This document shows, piece after piece, positions 1 through 8,504 of a stretch of 64,000 bases of DNA. The first letter of the stretch is position 1, and the number at the start of each line of letters is the position of its first letter. The notes beneath the pieces were generated by a model. It saw only the letters and a program-made list of their open reading frames with translations, made no database searches and had not been told where the DNA came from. The translations under genes and the position numbers were made by a program. Source of the stretch: Acidobacteriota bacterium (GTDB lineage: Bacteria; Acidobacteriota; Terriglobia; Bryobacterales; Bryobacteraceae); assembly GCA_025353165.1 (NCBI GenBank), contig JANXRE010000031.1, forward strand, positions 38,768 to 102,767, given 5' to 3'.

Positions 1-2
1 CA

Positions 3-2990
3 GGCGTTCAGGTCATTCGGCACGCGATTAACCTGGGGAAAGGCGCTGCTCTCAAGACCGGGATCAACCATGCGCTGTGCGCGTTTCCGTACCTCTCCGG
101 CATCGTGACAGCGGATGCCGACGGCCAGCACCATCCCGCCGACGTTGAAGCCGTGGCCCAGGCGTTAATGGCAACCCCCGATGCCCTCGTACTTGGCACC
201 CGGAGTTTCGGCGCTGGCGTGCCTCTGCGCAGCCGGTTCGGCAACATCGCAACCAGGGGCGTCATGCACGCGCTGCTGGGGCGGAAGCTGGCGGACACGC
301 AGACGGGGCTGCGAGGCATTCCCTCGAGCCTGCTCGCGCGCCTGCTGAAACTGGAGTCAACCGGTTACGAGTTCGAATTCGAAATGCTGATCGCGGCCCA
401 CCAACTGGCGCTGCCGATCCTGGAACTGCCGGTCCAGACGATCTACGAGCAGGGCAACCGGTCGTCGCACTTCAATCCGCTGATCGACTCGATGAAGATC
501 TACTTCGTCCTGTTGCGCTTCGGCTCGATATCGCTGATGACCGCGCTGCTGGACAACCTGGTTTTCTACCTGGCCTATCGCCGCACCGGAGACGTACTCA
601 GTTCGCAGGTGTTGGGCCGCATCCTCGCCGTCATTTTCAACTACTCGATGGTTCGCGCCTCCGTCTTCTATTCACGGGAGCAGCACCTAGCTACCTTGCC
701 CAAGTATCTGGCCCTGGTGCTGGCGAGCGGCGCGGTGTCGTATGGCGGCATTCGTTATCTTTCAATAGCCGCGGGGATGAACCCAGTCGCAGCGAAACTG
801 CTCGTGGAAACGCTGCTGTTCTTCGTGAATTTCGCGGTGCAGCGCTTCTTCATCTTCAAGCCGCGGGACGACCAAAAACGCGGAGAGTTGGAGACGACGT
901 CAGACGACACCATCCAACCCCAGCGTGGGCCGGCGGTTTTCTGGGCCCTCGCGGTCGGAATCGTGCTCGCGGCCTGCGTCGCCGCTGAAGTTTACGGATT
1001 CTCGACCAGTCACCTGTTTGCGCAGCAGATCTGGGAGCCAGCCGGGTGGAAGCGTCTGTCGAAGTATACCTGGGTGTTTCTCGGAGCGGGCCTTCCCATC
1101 CTGTTGATGGTCCCCCGGGCGTTCGCCGGCATTGTGTGCGCGTTGCTGGCGGTGCTGACGGCTATAGCCGTGGGACCGGGTGCGCTGCTTGCGCCGGCGT
1201 TCTTTCTCATCTCGGCAAACACCCTCGGCTCGATCTTCCTGGGCCGGACGAAAGAAGATGGCATCAAAGTGCAGATCTGTGCGACCCTGCTCGGCGCCTC
1301 CGTCTACATCTTTCTGATGACTTTCCTGGCGCGCCTGCCGGTGAACTACGCCGCGCTGTGGATCGCGATTCTGGCGGGCCCGATCGCGTTCGATTTACGC
1401 GGGACCTTGCGCCGCCTGCGTTCCTGGGTATCCTGGTGCGGCTCTGTGCGCCTGCGCCGCCCGGCGCAGCGAGCCGCATTTGCGCTGCTCGTATATGTGT
1501 TGATCCTGCACTGGTTCGTAGCACTGAAGCCGGAGGTCAGCGCCGACGGGTTGGCGATGCACCTGGCGATTGCGGCGGACATCGACTACCACCACGCGTT
1601 GACGTTTGAGCCCGCCCGGGTTCTTTGGTCGGTCATGCCCATGGGAGCGGATTTCGCGTATTCGATCGTGTACCTGCTCGGCGGAGAGCAGGCATCGCGG
1701 CTGCTCAATTTCGCCATGCTGCTCACGGTCGTGGCCCTGTTGTACACCGCCATGCGGAAGTGGGTGACGCCGGCGGTGGCGTGTCTCTTGGCCGCGCTGT
1801 TTGCCGCCACTCCGCTGGTGCAAATGGTGACCGGCGATTTGTTCGTGGAAAACCAGCTCGCGGCTCTGATTCTGGGAATGATGACAGCCATCTGGCTGTT
1901 GGGAGAAACGGGCGAACGGCGGTTCTTGCTCCTGGCTGCGGTGCTCGGCGGATCGGCGTTGGCAACGAAGTTCGGCGCGCTGGCTTTCGTGGCGATGGCG
2001 GCTCCGTTCGCAATCGCCGAGGCGTGGCGGCATCGCGGGCGGCTAGGTCGAGCTCCGGCGTTGGCGGCAGCCGTCTTCTTCCTGACCGCTTTGCCGCCCT
2101 ACGCGATCGCGTTTGCAAAGACCGGAAATCCGCTGTTCCCGTTTCTCAACGACAAGTTCCATTCCCCGCTTCTGGCCGCCAACCCGGACATCCGGGATGC
2201 GCGGTTCCATCACCCCCTCGCCTGGGACACGCTGTACGGCATGACCTTTCAGACCAGCCGGTGGTATGAGGGCCAGGACGGCTCGTTCGGATTTCAATAC
2301 CTGCCGTTCGCACTGCTGGCGTTGGTGGCGATCGCGATCGCGGGACGGCCCGCGGCAGGCGCCGCGATCGTGGCGTTGGGAGCGTCCTACCTGATCGTGC
2401 GGGAGCAGGGCAATCTACGGTATGTCTATGCCGCGTTACCGCTGGTTACCGTATGCTACGCGGCGTTGGTGGGGGCGATGGCACATCGGCGCGGCCTGTT
2501 TCGGGCGATGATCGCCGTCGCTTGCATCGCGACGGCCATGGACGTCTATTTCCTGCCGGCGTCCAGCTTTTACCATAAGGAACTTTATCTTTCTCCGCTG
2601 CTGTGGCGCGCGGGCCGCGAACGATACCTGGCGCGTGGCGCGCCGATCCGGGGTGTGATCGATCACTTCAACCGCGCGCATGCGGGCGAGGCGGTGCTTC
2701 TGCCCGGAGGAGATGCCGCAATCGCAGGGATTCATGGTGATGTGTACGAGAACGTCTGGCACCAGTTCACAATCCAGGACCGCATCCGCCACGCCGGAAC
2801 GCTGGAGGAGATGAAGCGACTCATGCGGGAATGGAAAATACGCACGTTCATCCTGCATAAGCCGGGGCCCGATGCCGTAATCCAACCACCGGCACTCCGC
2901 GAGCTGATCGAGAATTGCACCGAGCCGGACTTCGAATATGGAGACTACTATGAAGCGCGCAGCTTAGATAACTGCCGCGGGGTCGAGTAA
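3..2990 (+). CDS. Three-module membrane glycosyltransferase (GT2, GtrA, GT-C-like), 5' end outside window
   Basis: The frame is already open at base 3, so the gene starts upstream; the GTG at 105 is internal. The first part (to about base 500) is the C-terminal half of a family 2 glycosyltransferase of the polyprenyl-phosphate-sugar synthase type, with a DADGQH motif near 117-134. Bases about 500-865 encode a GtrA-like four-helix membrane domain. The rest is a long polytopic region with a periplasmic-type loop near base 1530 and a soluble C-terminus, resembling GT-C enzymes that use lipid-linked sugars. Together the modules could make, flip and use a polyprenyl-phosphate sugar in one polypeptide; that role is inference. 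Acceptor unknown. The stop is the TAA at 2988-2990. Confidence 0.85.
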   Translation, partial: GVQVIRHAINLGKGAALKTGINHALCAFPYLSGIVTADADGQHHPADVEAVAQALMATPDALVLGTRSFGAGVPLRSRFGNIATRGVMHALLGRKLADTQTGLRGIPSSLLARLLKLESTGYEFEFEMLIAAHQLALPILELPVQTIYEQGNRSSHFNPLIDSMKIYFVLLRFGSISLMTALLDNLVFYLAYRRTGDVLSSQVLGRILAVIFNYSMVRASVFYSREQHLATLPKYLALVLASGAVSYGGIRYLSIAAGMNPVAAKLLVETLLFFVNFAVQRFFIFKPRDDQKRGELETTSDDTIQPQRGPAVFWALAVGIVLAACVAAEVYGFSTSHLFAQQIWEPAGWKRLSKYTWVFLGAGLPILLMVPRAFAGIVCALLAVLTAIAVGPGALLAPAFFLISANTLGSIFLGRTKEDGIKVQICATLLGASVYIFLMTFLARLPVNYAALWIAILAGPIAFDLRGTLRRLRSWVSWCGSVRLRRPAQRAAFALLVYVLILHWFVALKPEVSADGLAMHLAIAADIDYHHALTFEPARVLWSVMPMGADFAYSIVYLLGGEQASRLLNFAMLLTVVALLYTAMRKWVTPAVACLLAALFAATPLVQMVTGDLFVENQLAALILGMMTAIWLLGETGERRFLLLAAVLGGSALATKFGALAFVAMAAPFAIAEAWRHRGRLGRAPALAAAVFFLTALPPYAIAFAKTGNPLFPFLNDKFHSPLLAANPDIRDARFHHPLAWDTLYGMTFQTSRWYEGQDGSFGFQYLPFALLALVAIAIAGRPAAGAAIVALGASYLIVREQGNLRYVYAALPLVTVCYAALVGAMAHRRGLFRAMIAVACIATAMDVYFLPASSFYHKELYLSPLLWRAGRERYLARGAPIRGVIDHFNRAHAGEAVLLPGGDAAIAGIHGDVYENVWHQFTIQDRIRHAGTLEEMKRLMREWKIRTFILHKPGPDAVIQPPALRELIENCTEPDFEYGDYYEARSLDNCRGVE

Positions 2991-3016
2991 TCCATTCGAA
3001 GCGGAATGGCGGCCCC

Positions 3017-4056
3017 GTGATACGGGCTGGCGGTTACGCCTGCTTCGGCCCATCCGCATTGCCGGAAGACGTGATCCATCTGGCGCGCGTTCGCGAAAAG
3101 GTCCGGGCCATTTTCAACTCGCTGCCCGACTACGTTTGCCTTGCGACAGCCGAACGCCTGCGCTCATCGAAACCGTTGCGCGAAGCCGTGCCGGTGGATG
3201 TCGTTCGCCTGGAAGTCGCGAGTTTAGGCTCCAAGGAACTGTATTCGTAACCGGGAAGCGATGCGTTCGATGATCACTACGCCGTGATGGACGATTTCCC
3301 CGAGTCCTCGTTCCAATTCGAGGGGCGGGATGAGATCCTGGGGCGCACCGCGCTGCGGTGGATTTTCGACATTGCGCCCTACGCAAGCGCTTTCACTCCG
3401 ACCTTCGCCGTCGAGTCCGCAAATGTCGGATCGGCTGGACGGTTCTGGGCGGATGCGACGACCAACGACCTTCTGCGGCCCGAAGTGCGCGCCACCGAAG
3501 TTCCACCGGGGTTCCCTATCGCCTCGGTCACCCGCACCATCGACTACGGCAAGGCGCGGTTGGGAAATCGCGACGTCTGGCTCCCGCAGACGGCGGAAGA
3601 CATCGTCGAACATCGGGACCATCTTACGAGCATCAACAGGACCTAGTTCAGCCGCTGCCGCCAGTACGGAGCAGTATCCAGCCTGTCCTTCGAAAGCCCG
3701 CCGCCAGGCTCGGACGACGCCGCAACCGGCGATCCGATCACGGCCCGCGTCACCATCGATGTTCGCGGCAAGACCGGACTGCTGGTTCTCAAAGGATCGC
3801 TGGTGATCTTCCGGAAGGAACGGCCCGATTCTACGCCATGCTTAAGAGCGTCAACAGCCCCGTCCCCGGTTTGAGCTGGATGCTTTCGACCGCGAACCCG
3901 ACCGTCGAGCACCAAATCGTTACAGACCGAAGCGAGATCGTTTATCCAAACGATATACCGGGAGTCGGCAACTTCTTCATCGAAGGCAGCCGGTGCACGC
4001 TCCCCAAGGCCCTGATGATGACCTGGGTCACCGAGGGTCTCACGCGCCGGAAGTAA
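3017..4056 (+). pseudogene. Decayed acidobacterial secreted-protein gene (hypothetical family)
   Basis: One frame runs 3017-3830 but is cut by TAA at 3248-3250 and TAG at 3644-3646; the sense on both sides continues (KELYS before the first stop, PGSDAFDD after it; HLTSINRT before the second, FSRCRQYGA after it). Near 3830 the plausible reading moves to another frame, which ends at 4056 (tail LPKALMMTWVTEG). The pieces resemble a family I associate with Solibacter-type genomes whose members contain a 'LPxYxC' stretch near the N-terminus and a DVRxKTG segment later. No signal peptide is left, so the 5' end is probably also lost. Function unknown. Confidence 0.7.
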
Positions 4057-4602
4057 TCAGCGCAGCGCCTTCCAAAGCAAGACGCCAACGCCGGCGAGAA
4101 ACCCGAGCAGCGCGTTGTACTCCTCGTTCCGGCGGTAGAGAGGCCATTGGAATCGCCGCTCCGCGCCGTCTTTGGGCAAGCGCGGCACCAGCATCGGAAC
4201 GCGCTCGCAGTACACTTCGTAGCTGGGGAACAGCTTGCGCAGATGCTCCTCTTCGAGTTCGATGACCGGCAGGTAGACGAGCAGGAATACGGCGGCAAAC
4301 AGCACGCCGAGCCACCACTGCCGCGACGCGATCGCAAATCCGGCGGCGGTGAGCAGCGTTCCCACGTAGAGCGGATTGCGGACGTACCTGTAGGGGCCGC
4401 TTACCGCCAGTTGCCGATTCTTCTCCAGGTGACCGGCGGCCCATGCCCGCAGCAGCAAACCGGCCAGCGAGACTGGCAGGCCGTACCATAGCGAGACCAT
4501 CGCCGGTTTCGAGAACCAGAGGAACGCCGCGACCATCAGGAAGCCGAAAGGTACGCGCAACTTCGCGACGGTATCGGCGTACGGCTTGGGAAAGCGGGTC
4601 AC
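4057..4602 (-). CDS. Isoprenylcysteine carboxyl methyltransferase-like (ICMT/PEMT) membrane methyltransferase
   Basis: The 181-residue protein has about four hydrophobic segments. It carries the family signature GPYRYVRNPLYVG in the middle and an EEEHLRKLF-YEVYCERVP segment after it, both typical of the SAM-binding C-terminal half of ICMT-like and phospholipid N-methyltransferase-like enzymes. Bacterial members usually methylate lipids or small prenyl compounds, so the name does not imply protein substrates. The GTG start overlaps the TGA of the upstream heptosyltransferase gene (GTGA, 4599-4602), which indicates translational coupling and a role in the same envelope operon. The substrate cannot be read from sequence. 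Confidence 0.8.
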   Translation of the reverse strand: MTRFPKPYADTVAKLRVPFGFLMVAAFLWFSKPAMVSLWYGLPVSLAGLLLRAWAAGHLEKNRQLAVSGPYRYVRNPLYVGTLLTAAGFAIASRQWWLGVLFAAVFLLVYLPVIELEEEHLRKLFPSYEVYCERVPMLVPRLPKDGAERRFQWPLYRRNEEYNALLGFLAGVGVLLWKALR

Positions 4603-5549
4603 TCTGCCACCTCACCGGTGAGCTTCGGGATCAGTGCGTCGAAGACGGCCTGCGGGCGGACGGCGCGCATAGCGGGGTCAGTCTCTTCCGAGCGCTTGTA
4701 GGTAGTGATGGCGCCGGGGTCGCGCAAAACGGTGAAAGTGCCGCCGTAGGGTCCGTTCCGTGCGGGGTCCGTGGGTCCGAAGATCGCGACGCCGGGTCTG
4801 CCGAGCGCAGCCGCGAGATGAAGGGGCCCGCTGTCCACGCCGACCACCGTGGCGGCGCGGCGCGTCGCATCGACGAGACCGCCGATTCCAGAGAAGTGCG
4901 CGTGCGCGCCCGTTATGCTATCCAGGTCCGCCCGAGCGCCCTCCGGACCGTTCACCACCAGCGGATACCCGGCCGCCGCCAGACGGTCCGCGAGTTCCAC
5001 GTAATACTCGCGCGGCCACTGCTTCGATCGCCAGCCGGCCAAGGGGCAACAAAAAACGAAGGGTCGCTTCGGTAACGACCCCTCTGGAGCGGCATGTGGC
5101 AGCCAGAACGAGCGTCGGAGGTTCGCGGCACCGGCTGCCACTGCCAGTTCAATATACCTATCGACCACGTGGACCGACTTCGTTAGGACTTTTTGCGAAT
5201 AAAATAGCGCCGCTGCACTCTCGCGCGCCTGCCCGCGCTCGAAACCGACCGTCCGGTCCGCTCCCGCCGCCGCGATCACGGCCGCCGATTTCAGCAATCC
5301 CTGCAAATCGACGGCTACATCGAAATGCTCGCCGCGAAGCCTGGACCAGCACTCGCGCACGCTGTTCCAGTCCCGCCGGTTGAGAGGCACAATCTCATCG
5401 ACATCTGGATTTCCCTCCACCAGAGGAATCCAGCGCGGATCCATCACCCAGGCGATTCGCGCTCCGGGGATCTGCTTCAGCGACGCCACAGCGGGTAGCG
5501 CGTGGATAATGTCGCCCATAGCTCCTAACCGCACCACCAGGATGTTCAT
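4599..5549 (-). CDS. waaC: Lipopolysaccharide heptosyltransferase I-like (GT9)
   Basis: A GT9-family glycosyltransferase of about 316 residues that transfers heptose from an ADP-heptose donor to the LPS inner core at the cytoplasmic membrane face. It begins MNILVVRLGAMGDIIHALP, the typical GT9 N-terminus, and has the C-terminal donor-binding segment with VGVDSGPLHLAAALG and FGPTDP. I chose the ATG at 5547-5549; the frame is open further upstream, but that extension is coding for the neighbouring gene in another frame. ATGA overlap with the upstream nucleotidyltransferase gene and GTGA overlap with the downstream methyltransferase gene point to a three-gene operon. WaaC rather than WaaF is suggested by the N-terminus; the assignment within GT9 is moderately sure. 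Confidence 0.85.
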   Translation of the reverse strand: MNILVVRLGAMGDIIHALPAVASLKQIPGARIAWVMDPRWIPLVEGNPDVDEIVPLNRRDWNSVRECWSRLRGEHFDVAVDLQGLLKSAAVIAAAGADRTVGFERGQARESAAALFYSQKVLTKSVHVVDRYIELAVAAGAANLRRSFWLPHAAPEGSLPKRPFVFCCPLAGWRSKQWPREYYVELADRLAAAGYPLVVNGPEGARADLDSITGAHAHFSGIGGLVDATRRAATVVGVDSGPLHLAAALGRPGVAIFGPTDPARNGPYGGTFTVLRDPGAITTYKRSEETDPAMRAVRPQAVFDALIPKLTGEVAE

Positions 5550-5899
5550 CCCGCCAGATCCCCGTGGCGGGCCCGCACTTTCGCGATCAGATCCGCGCGA
5601 CGGGCGAGGTCCGCCGTCTCTTCGTGGAGGATGTCCGTCCGCGACAGGTCCGGCGCTCCGATGACGACGGTATCGACGCACGCAAGCGCTGCGACCAGTT
5701 CGGCCCGCGCGCGGGAATCGAGCAGAGGGTCGGGCGGTTCGAGGATCACCGCGATCAGGCGATCCGTCTTCGACTTAAGCTCTCCCAGACGTCGCGCATG
5801 CGCTGCTATCAGCGGATCGAAATAGCCGGCCACAATCGCGGTCCGGCCGCCACCGGCGAGCGCCCGCTCGAGGTCCACCAGCTTGCAGCGGGTATCCAA
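5546..5899 (-). CDS. Small cytidylyltransferase-fold protein, degenerate HldE C-domain-like
   Basis: The 117-residue product resembles the nucleotidyltransferase half of HldE/RfaE: GYFDPL near residue 25 matches the GxFDxLH start of the fold, followed by DRLIAVIL and RAELVAALACVDTVVIG. The catalytic HxGH motif is not intact (the site reads IAAH) and no ISTT-like motif is visible, so classical cytidylyl or adenylyl transfer is doubtful. Its stop overlaps the start of waaC (ATGA at 5546-5549), which ties it to heptose or LPS core assembly by context. The start is probably the TTG at 5897-5899; a GTG a few codons in is an alternative. Confidence 0.6.
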   Translation of the reverse strand: MDTRCKLVDLERALAGGGRTAIVAGYFDPLIAAHARRLGELKSKTDRLIAVILEPPDPLLDSRARAELVAALACVDTVVIGAPDLSRTDILHEETADLARRADLIAKVRARHGDLAG

Positions 5900-5965
5900 A
5901 CTATTCAGGGTACCATCCTACGATATTGAAAACACTGTGCTTATGGATACAATCGGTCTGCCAAC

Positions 5966-7095
5966 ATGCCCAATATATTCCTCCTCGGTGAGGCCGGCCT
6001 CGTTGAAATGTCCGAGCAACCTTACGACTCCGAGAAGGTGCACAGGAACTGCTGGCTAAGCATCCAAGCATTCTCGCGGGCGACCAGTTCGTTTCGGAAG
6101 AGCCCCGCCGCTGGCTCTTCGTGACGCGAGAGGCCGGAGTGCCCGGTACTGACGATGGTTCGAATCGCTGGTCAGTGGACCACGTCTTTCTCGACCAGGA
6201 TGGCGTCCCCACCCTCGTCGAAGTCAAACGGGGCAGCGATACCCGCATCCGTCGCGAGGTCGTCGGGCAGATGCTCGACTACGCAGCCAATGCCGTCGCC
6301 TATTGGCGAGCGGGCGTAGTTCAAGCGCAGTTCGAGAAAACCTGCGAGGTGACCGGCGCCGAGGCCGACACAGCGCTGGCTGAGTTCCTCCTGTCCGGGG
6401 AGAACCCGAATGCCGGGGCTGCGATCGAACGCTTCTGGCAAACCGTGGACACGAATCTCAAGGCAGGCCGTGTCAGGCTCGTGTTCGTGGCCGACGTGAT
6501 TCCGCTTGAACTCCGGCGGGTCGTCGAATTCCTGAACGCGCAGATGAATCCCGCTGAGGTTCTTGCGATCGAGATCAGGCAATTTGTTGGCTCCGGGGTG
6601 AAGACCCTGGTGCCGACGGTGATCGGCCAGACCGTTCCGCCCCTGACGCCGAAGGATCCGAAGAAATGGGATCCGGAGTCGTTCTTGGCTGAGCGGCGCT
6701 TGCGAAAGGGAGATGCCTGCGTCGAGGTCGCGCAGCGGATTCTGAATTGGTCCGGGGAGCACTGCTCTCGCGTGGACTGGGGCAGTGGCGGTCGCGATGG
6801 CTCGTTGATCTTAGTTTTCGTGCACAACAACTTCAATCTTTACCCCTTTACTGTGCGTACGAACGGCAGGGTCATAATCCAGGGCCGGTGGTTAGGACTG
6901 CACTCGCCCTTCGACTCAGAGGCTGCTATGCAGGAATTAGCGGAGAGACTAAATCAAATCCCTTCCGTGAAGTTCCGCGCCAGCGACATGTCGGGATTCC
7001 CCTCGTTTGACCTGTTGGCCATCGTCAAAAATGAGAGCATAAAAGCTTTCCTCGCCGCGATGGAATGGATGGAGGAACAGATCGAAAGCCAATAG
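5966..7095 (+). pseudogene. PD-(D/E)XK nuclease-superfamily protein gene with N-terminal frameshift
   Basis: Starting at ATG 5966 the frame reads MPNIFLLGEAGLVEMSEQ and then breaks; from about 6043 the sense continues one frame over as QELLAKHPSILAGDQF and stays open to the stop at 7095. Restoring one base after GTG 6038-6040 would join the two halves into about 376 residues. The body has VDHVFLDQDG, then LVEVKRGSD with the ExK pair of a PD-(D/E)XK core, then RIRREVVGQMLDYAAN, common in uncharacterised nuclease-fold proteins related to the NucS C-domain. The last 150 residues form a separate unknown domain. Translation could still begin at an internal GTG (6121), which would lose the first 50 or so residues. 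Confidence 0.7.
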
Positions 7096-7107
7096 GCGGG
7101 GATTACG

Positions 7108-7431
7108 ATGCCAAAGACCGATTTAAAATCCGTTGACGACTACATCGCCGCGCAGCCCGAGGCCGTGCGGGGGGCCGAGGAACTGATCTCGCATCAAATC
7201 CCGACCTACAAACTGCACGGCGACCCTGTGCTCTATTTCGCCGGCTGGAAGCGGCACTACCCGCTCTACCCTGCAACCGATCGCGTCGTCGCGGCGTTCC
7301 AGGAGGAATTGGCGCCTTACGAGATCAGCCAGGGCACCATCCGCTTCCCGCTCTCTGAGGCCGTCCCTGCGAAATTGATCCTACGCATCGCGACGTTTCG
7401 CGTGAAGGAAGTCGCGGCGCGTCGATCTTAA
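7108..7431 (+). CDS. DUF1801 family protein, apparently internally shortened
   Basis: A 107-residue cytosolic protein of the DUF1801/YdhG fold, recognised from DDYIAAQPEAV, SHQIPTYKLHG, LYFAGWKRHYPLYP and a C-terminal TIRFPLSEAVPAKLI. From memory of the family, about 15 residues usually lie between the QPEAV helix and the GAEE-ISYQIP segment; here they are absent and the frame is kept, which suggests an in-frame deletion. The function of the family is unknown. It begins 12 bases after the nuclease-fold gene, so the two may be co-transcribed, and its stop overlaps the end of the convergent waaF gene (7428-7431). Confidence 0.8.
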   Translation: MPKTDLKSVDDYIAAQPEAVRGAEELISHQIPTYKLHGDPVLYFAGWKRHYPLYPATDRVVAAFQEELAPYEISQGTIRFPLSEAVPAKLILRIATFRVKEVAARRS

Positions 7432-8480
7432 CCCGGGAACCCCGCGCGAGCGCTGAGCAGATCGAGCGCCACATCGGCGACGCGCCCCGGTAGGACCTTC
7501 GTCATGCAGGGGTGGTCAATCGGGCATTCCCGCAGCAGGCACGGGCTGCACGCCACCGGCTCGCGCACCACGCGGGCCAGCGTCCCGGTGGGTCCCGTAG
7601 CCCAATGGTCCGTGGCGCCGAAAATGGCAACCGTCGGCACGCCGGCGGCCGATGCGATGTGCATGGCTCCCGAATCGTTCGTCAGGAATACGCGGCAAAC
7701 GGAGGCCATGTCGATGAACTCGCGGAGAGTCGTCTTCCCGGCGAAGCTCATCGCCGAAACGTCGCGCGCCAGCAGTTGCCGTTCGACGCTCTCGCAGAGA
7801 CCGGCCTCCTCTCGCGATCCGAACACGGCCACCCCCACGTTCAACGCTCGGGCGACTTTTTCGGCTGCGCCGGCGAAATACTCGGGAATCCATTGCTTGG
7901 CGGTTCCGTAGGCCGCGCCCGGGCTGATTCCAATCACATCGCCCACCGCGCCCGAGGCGGCAAACAGCCGGAAGCCGGCCTCGCGCGCCTGGTCCAAACC
8001 CTCCAGCCGGATCTCGTTTACCTTCGGCATCTCCTGCAGCCAGTTCGCCCGACGCAACATCTCCAGATAGTAATACCGTTGATGGGCCGGAATCTCGCCG
8101 TACTTTGGAACCGGGATGGACTTGGTCAGAAGCCATCCGCGGGCATCGCGGTTATAGCCGACCCGTTCGGGGATGCCCGCCATCATCGCCAGCGCAGCCG
8201 CCTCGAAAGCGTTCTGTAACAACACCGCGCAGTCGAAGCGCTCCTCCCGCAGCTCGCGGGCAAGCGCCCACTGCTCGCGGATTCCGCGGAAACCGCGCGG
8301 CGCGGTGTATTCGAGCAGACGGACGCCTTCCCGCGCGTAGATATCGGCCACGGACGGCCGGGCCAGAACGGTGATCTGCGCCCTCTGAAATCGCGTGCGA
8401 ATAGCCCGCAGCGCCGGCAGCGATAGGACGGCATCTCCCACCCAGTTGGTCGCCCTCACCAGAATGTTCGCGTATTCCAC
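7428..8480 (-). CDS. waaF: Lipopolysaccharide heptosyltransferase II (GT9)
   Basis: The 350-residue GT9 enzyme adds the second heptose to the LPS inner core from ADP-heptose. Its N-terminus ILVRATNWVGDAVLSLPAL is diagnostic for WaaF, followed by QNAFEAALA-type and GYNRDARG segments, ISPGAAYGTAKQWIPE (the GxxxGxAKxWP-like donor site) and LTNDSGAMHIASAAGVP-like and FGATDHWATGP segments. A CxxCxxxxC-like cluster (CSPCLLRECPIDHPC) near the C-terminus is common in this subfamily. The start is a GTG (8478-8480). It is divergent from the cas6-like gene, whose start lies only 24 bases away, so the two promoters must overlap or lie within coding sequence. Confidence 0.9.
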   Translation of the reverse strand: MEYANILVRATNWVGDAVLSLPALRAIRTRFQRAQITVLARPSVADIYAREGVRLLEYTAPRGFRGIREQWALARELREERFDCAVLLQNAFEAAALAMMAGIPERVGYNRDARGWLLTKSIPVPKYGEIPAHQRYYYLEMLRRANWLQEMPKVNEIRLEGLDQAREAGFRLFAASGAVGDVIGISPGAAYGTAKQWIPEYFAGAAEKVARALNVGVAVFGSREEAGLCESVERQLLARDVSAMSFAGKTTLREFIDMASVCRVFLTNDSGAMHIASAAGVPTVAIFGATDHWATGPTGTLARVVREPVACSPCLLRECPIDHPCMTKVLPGRVADVALDLLSARAGFPG

Positions 8481-8504
8481 TTATTCCTATGTTACGTTGG
8501 CCGT

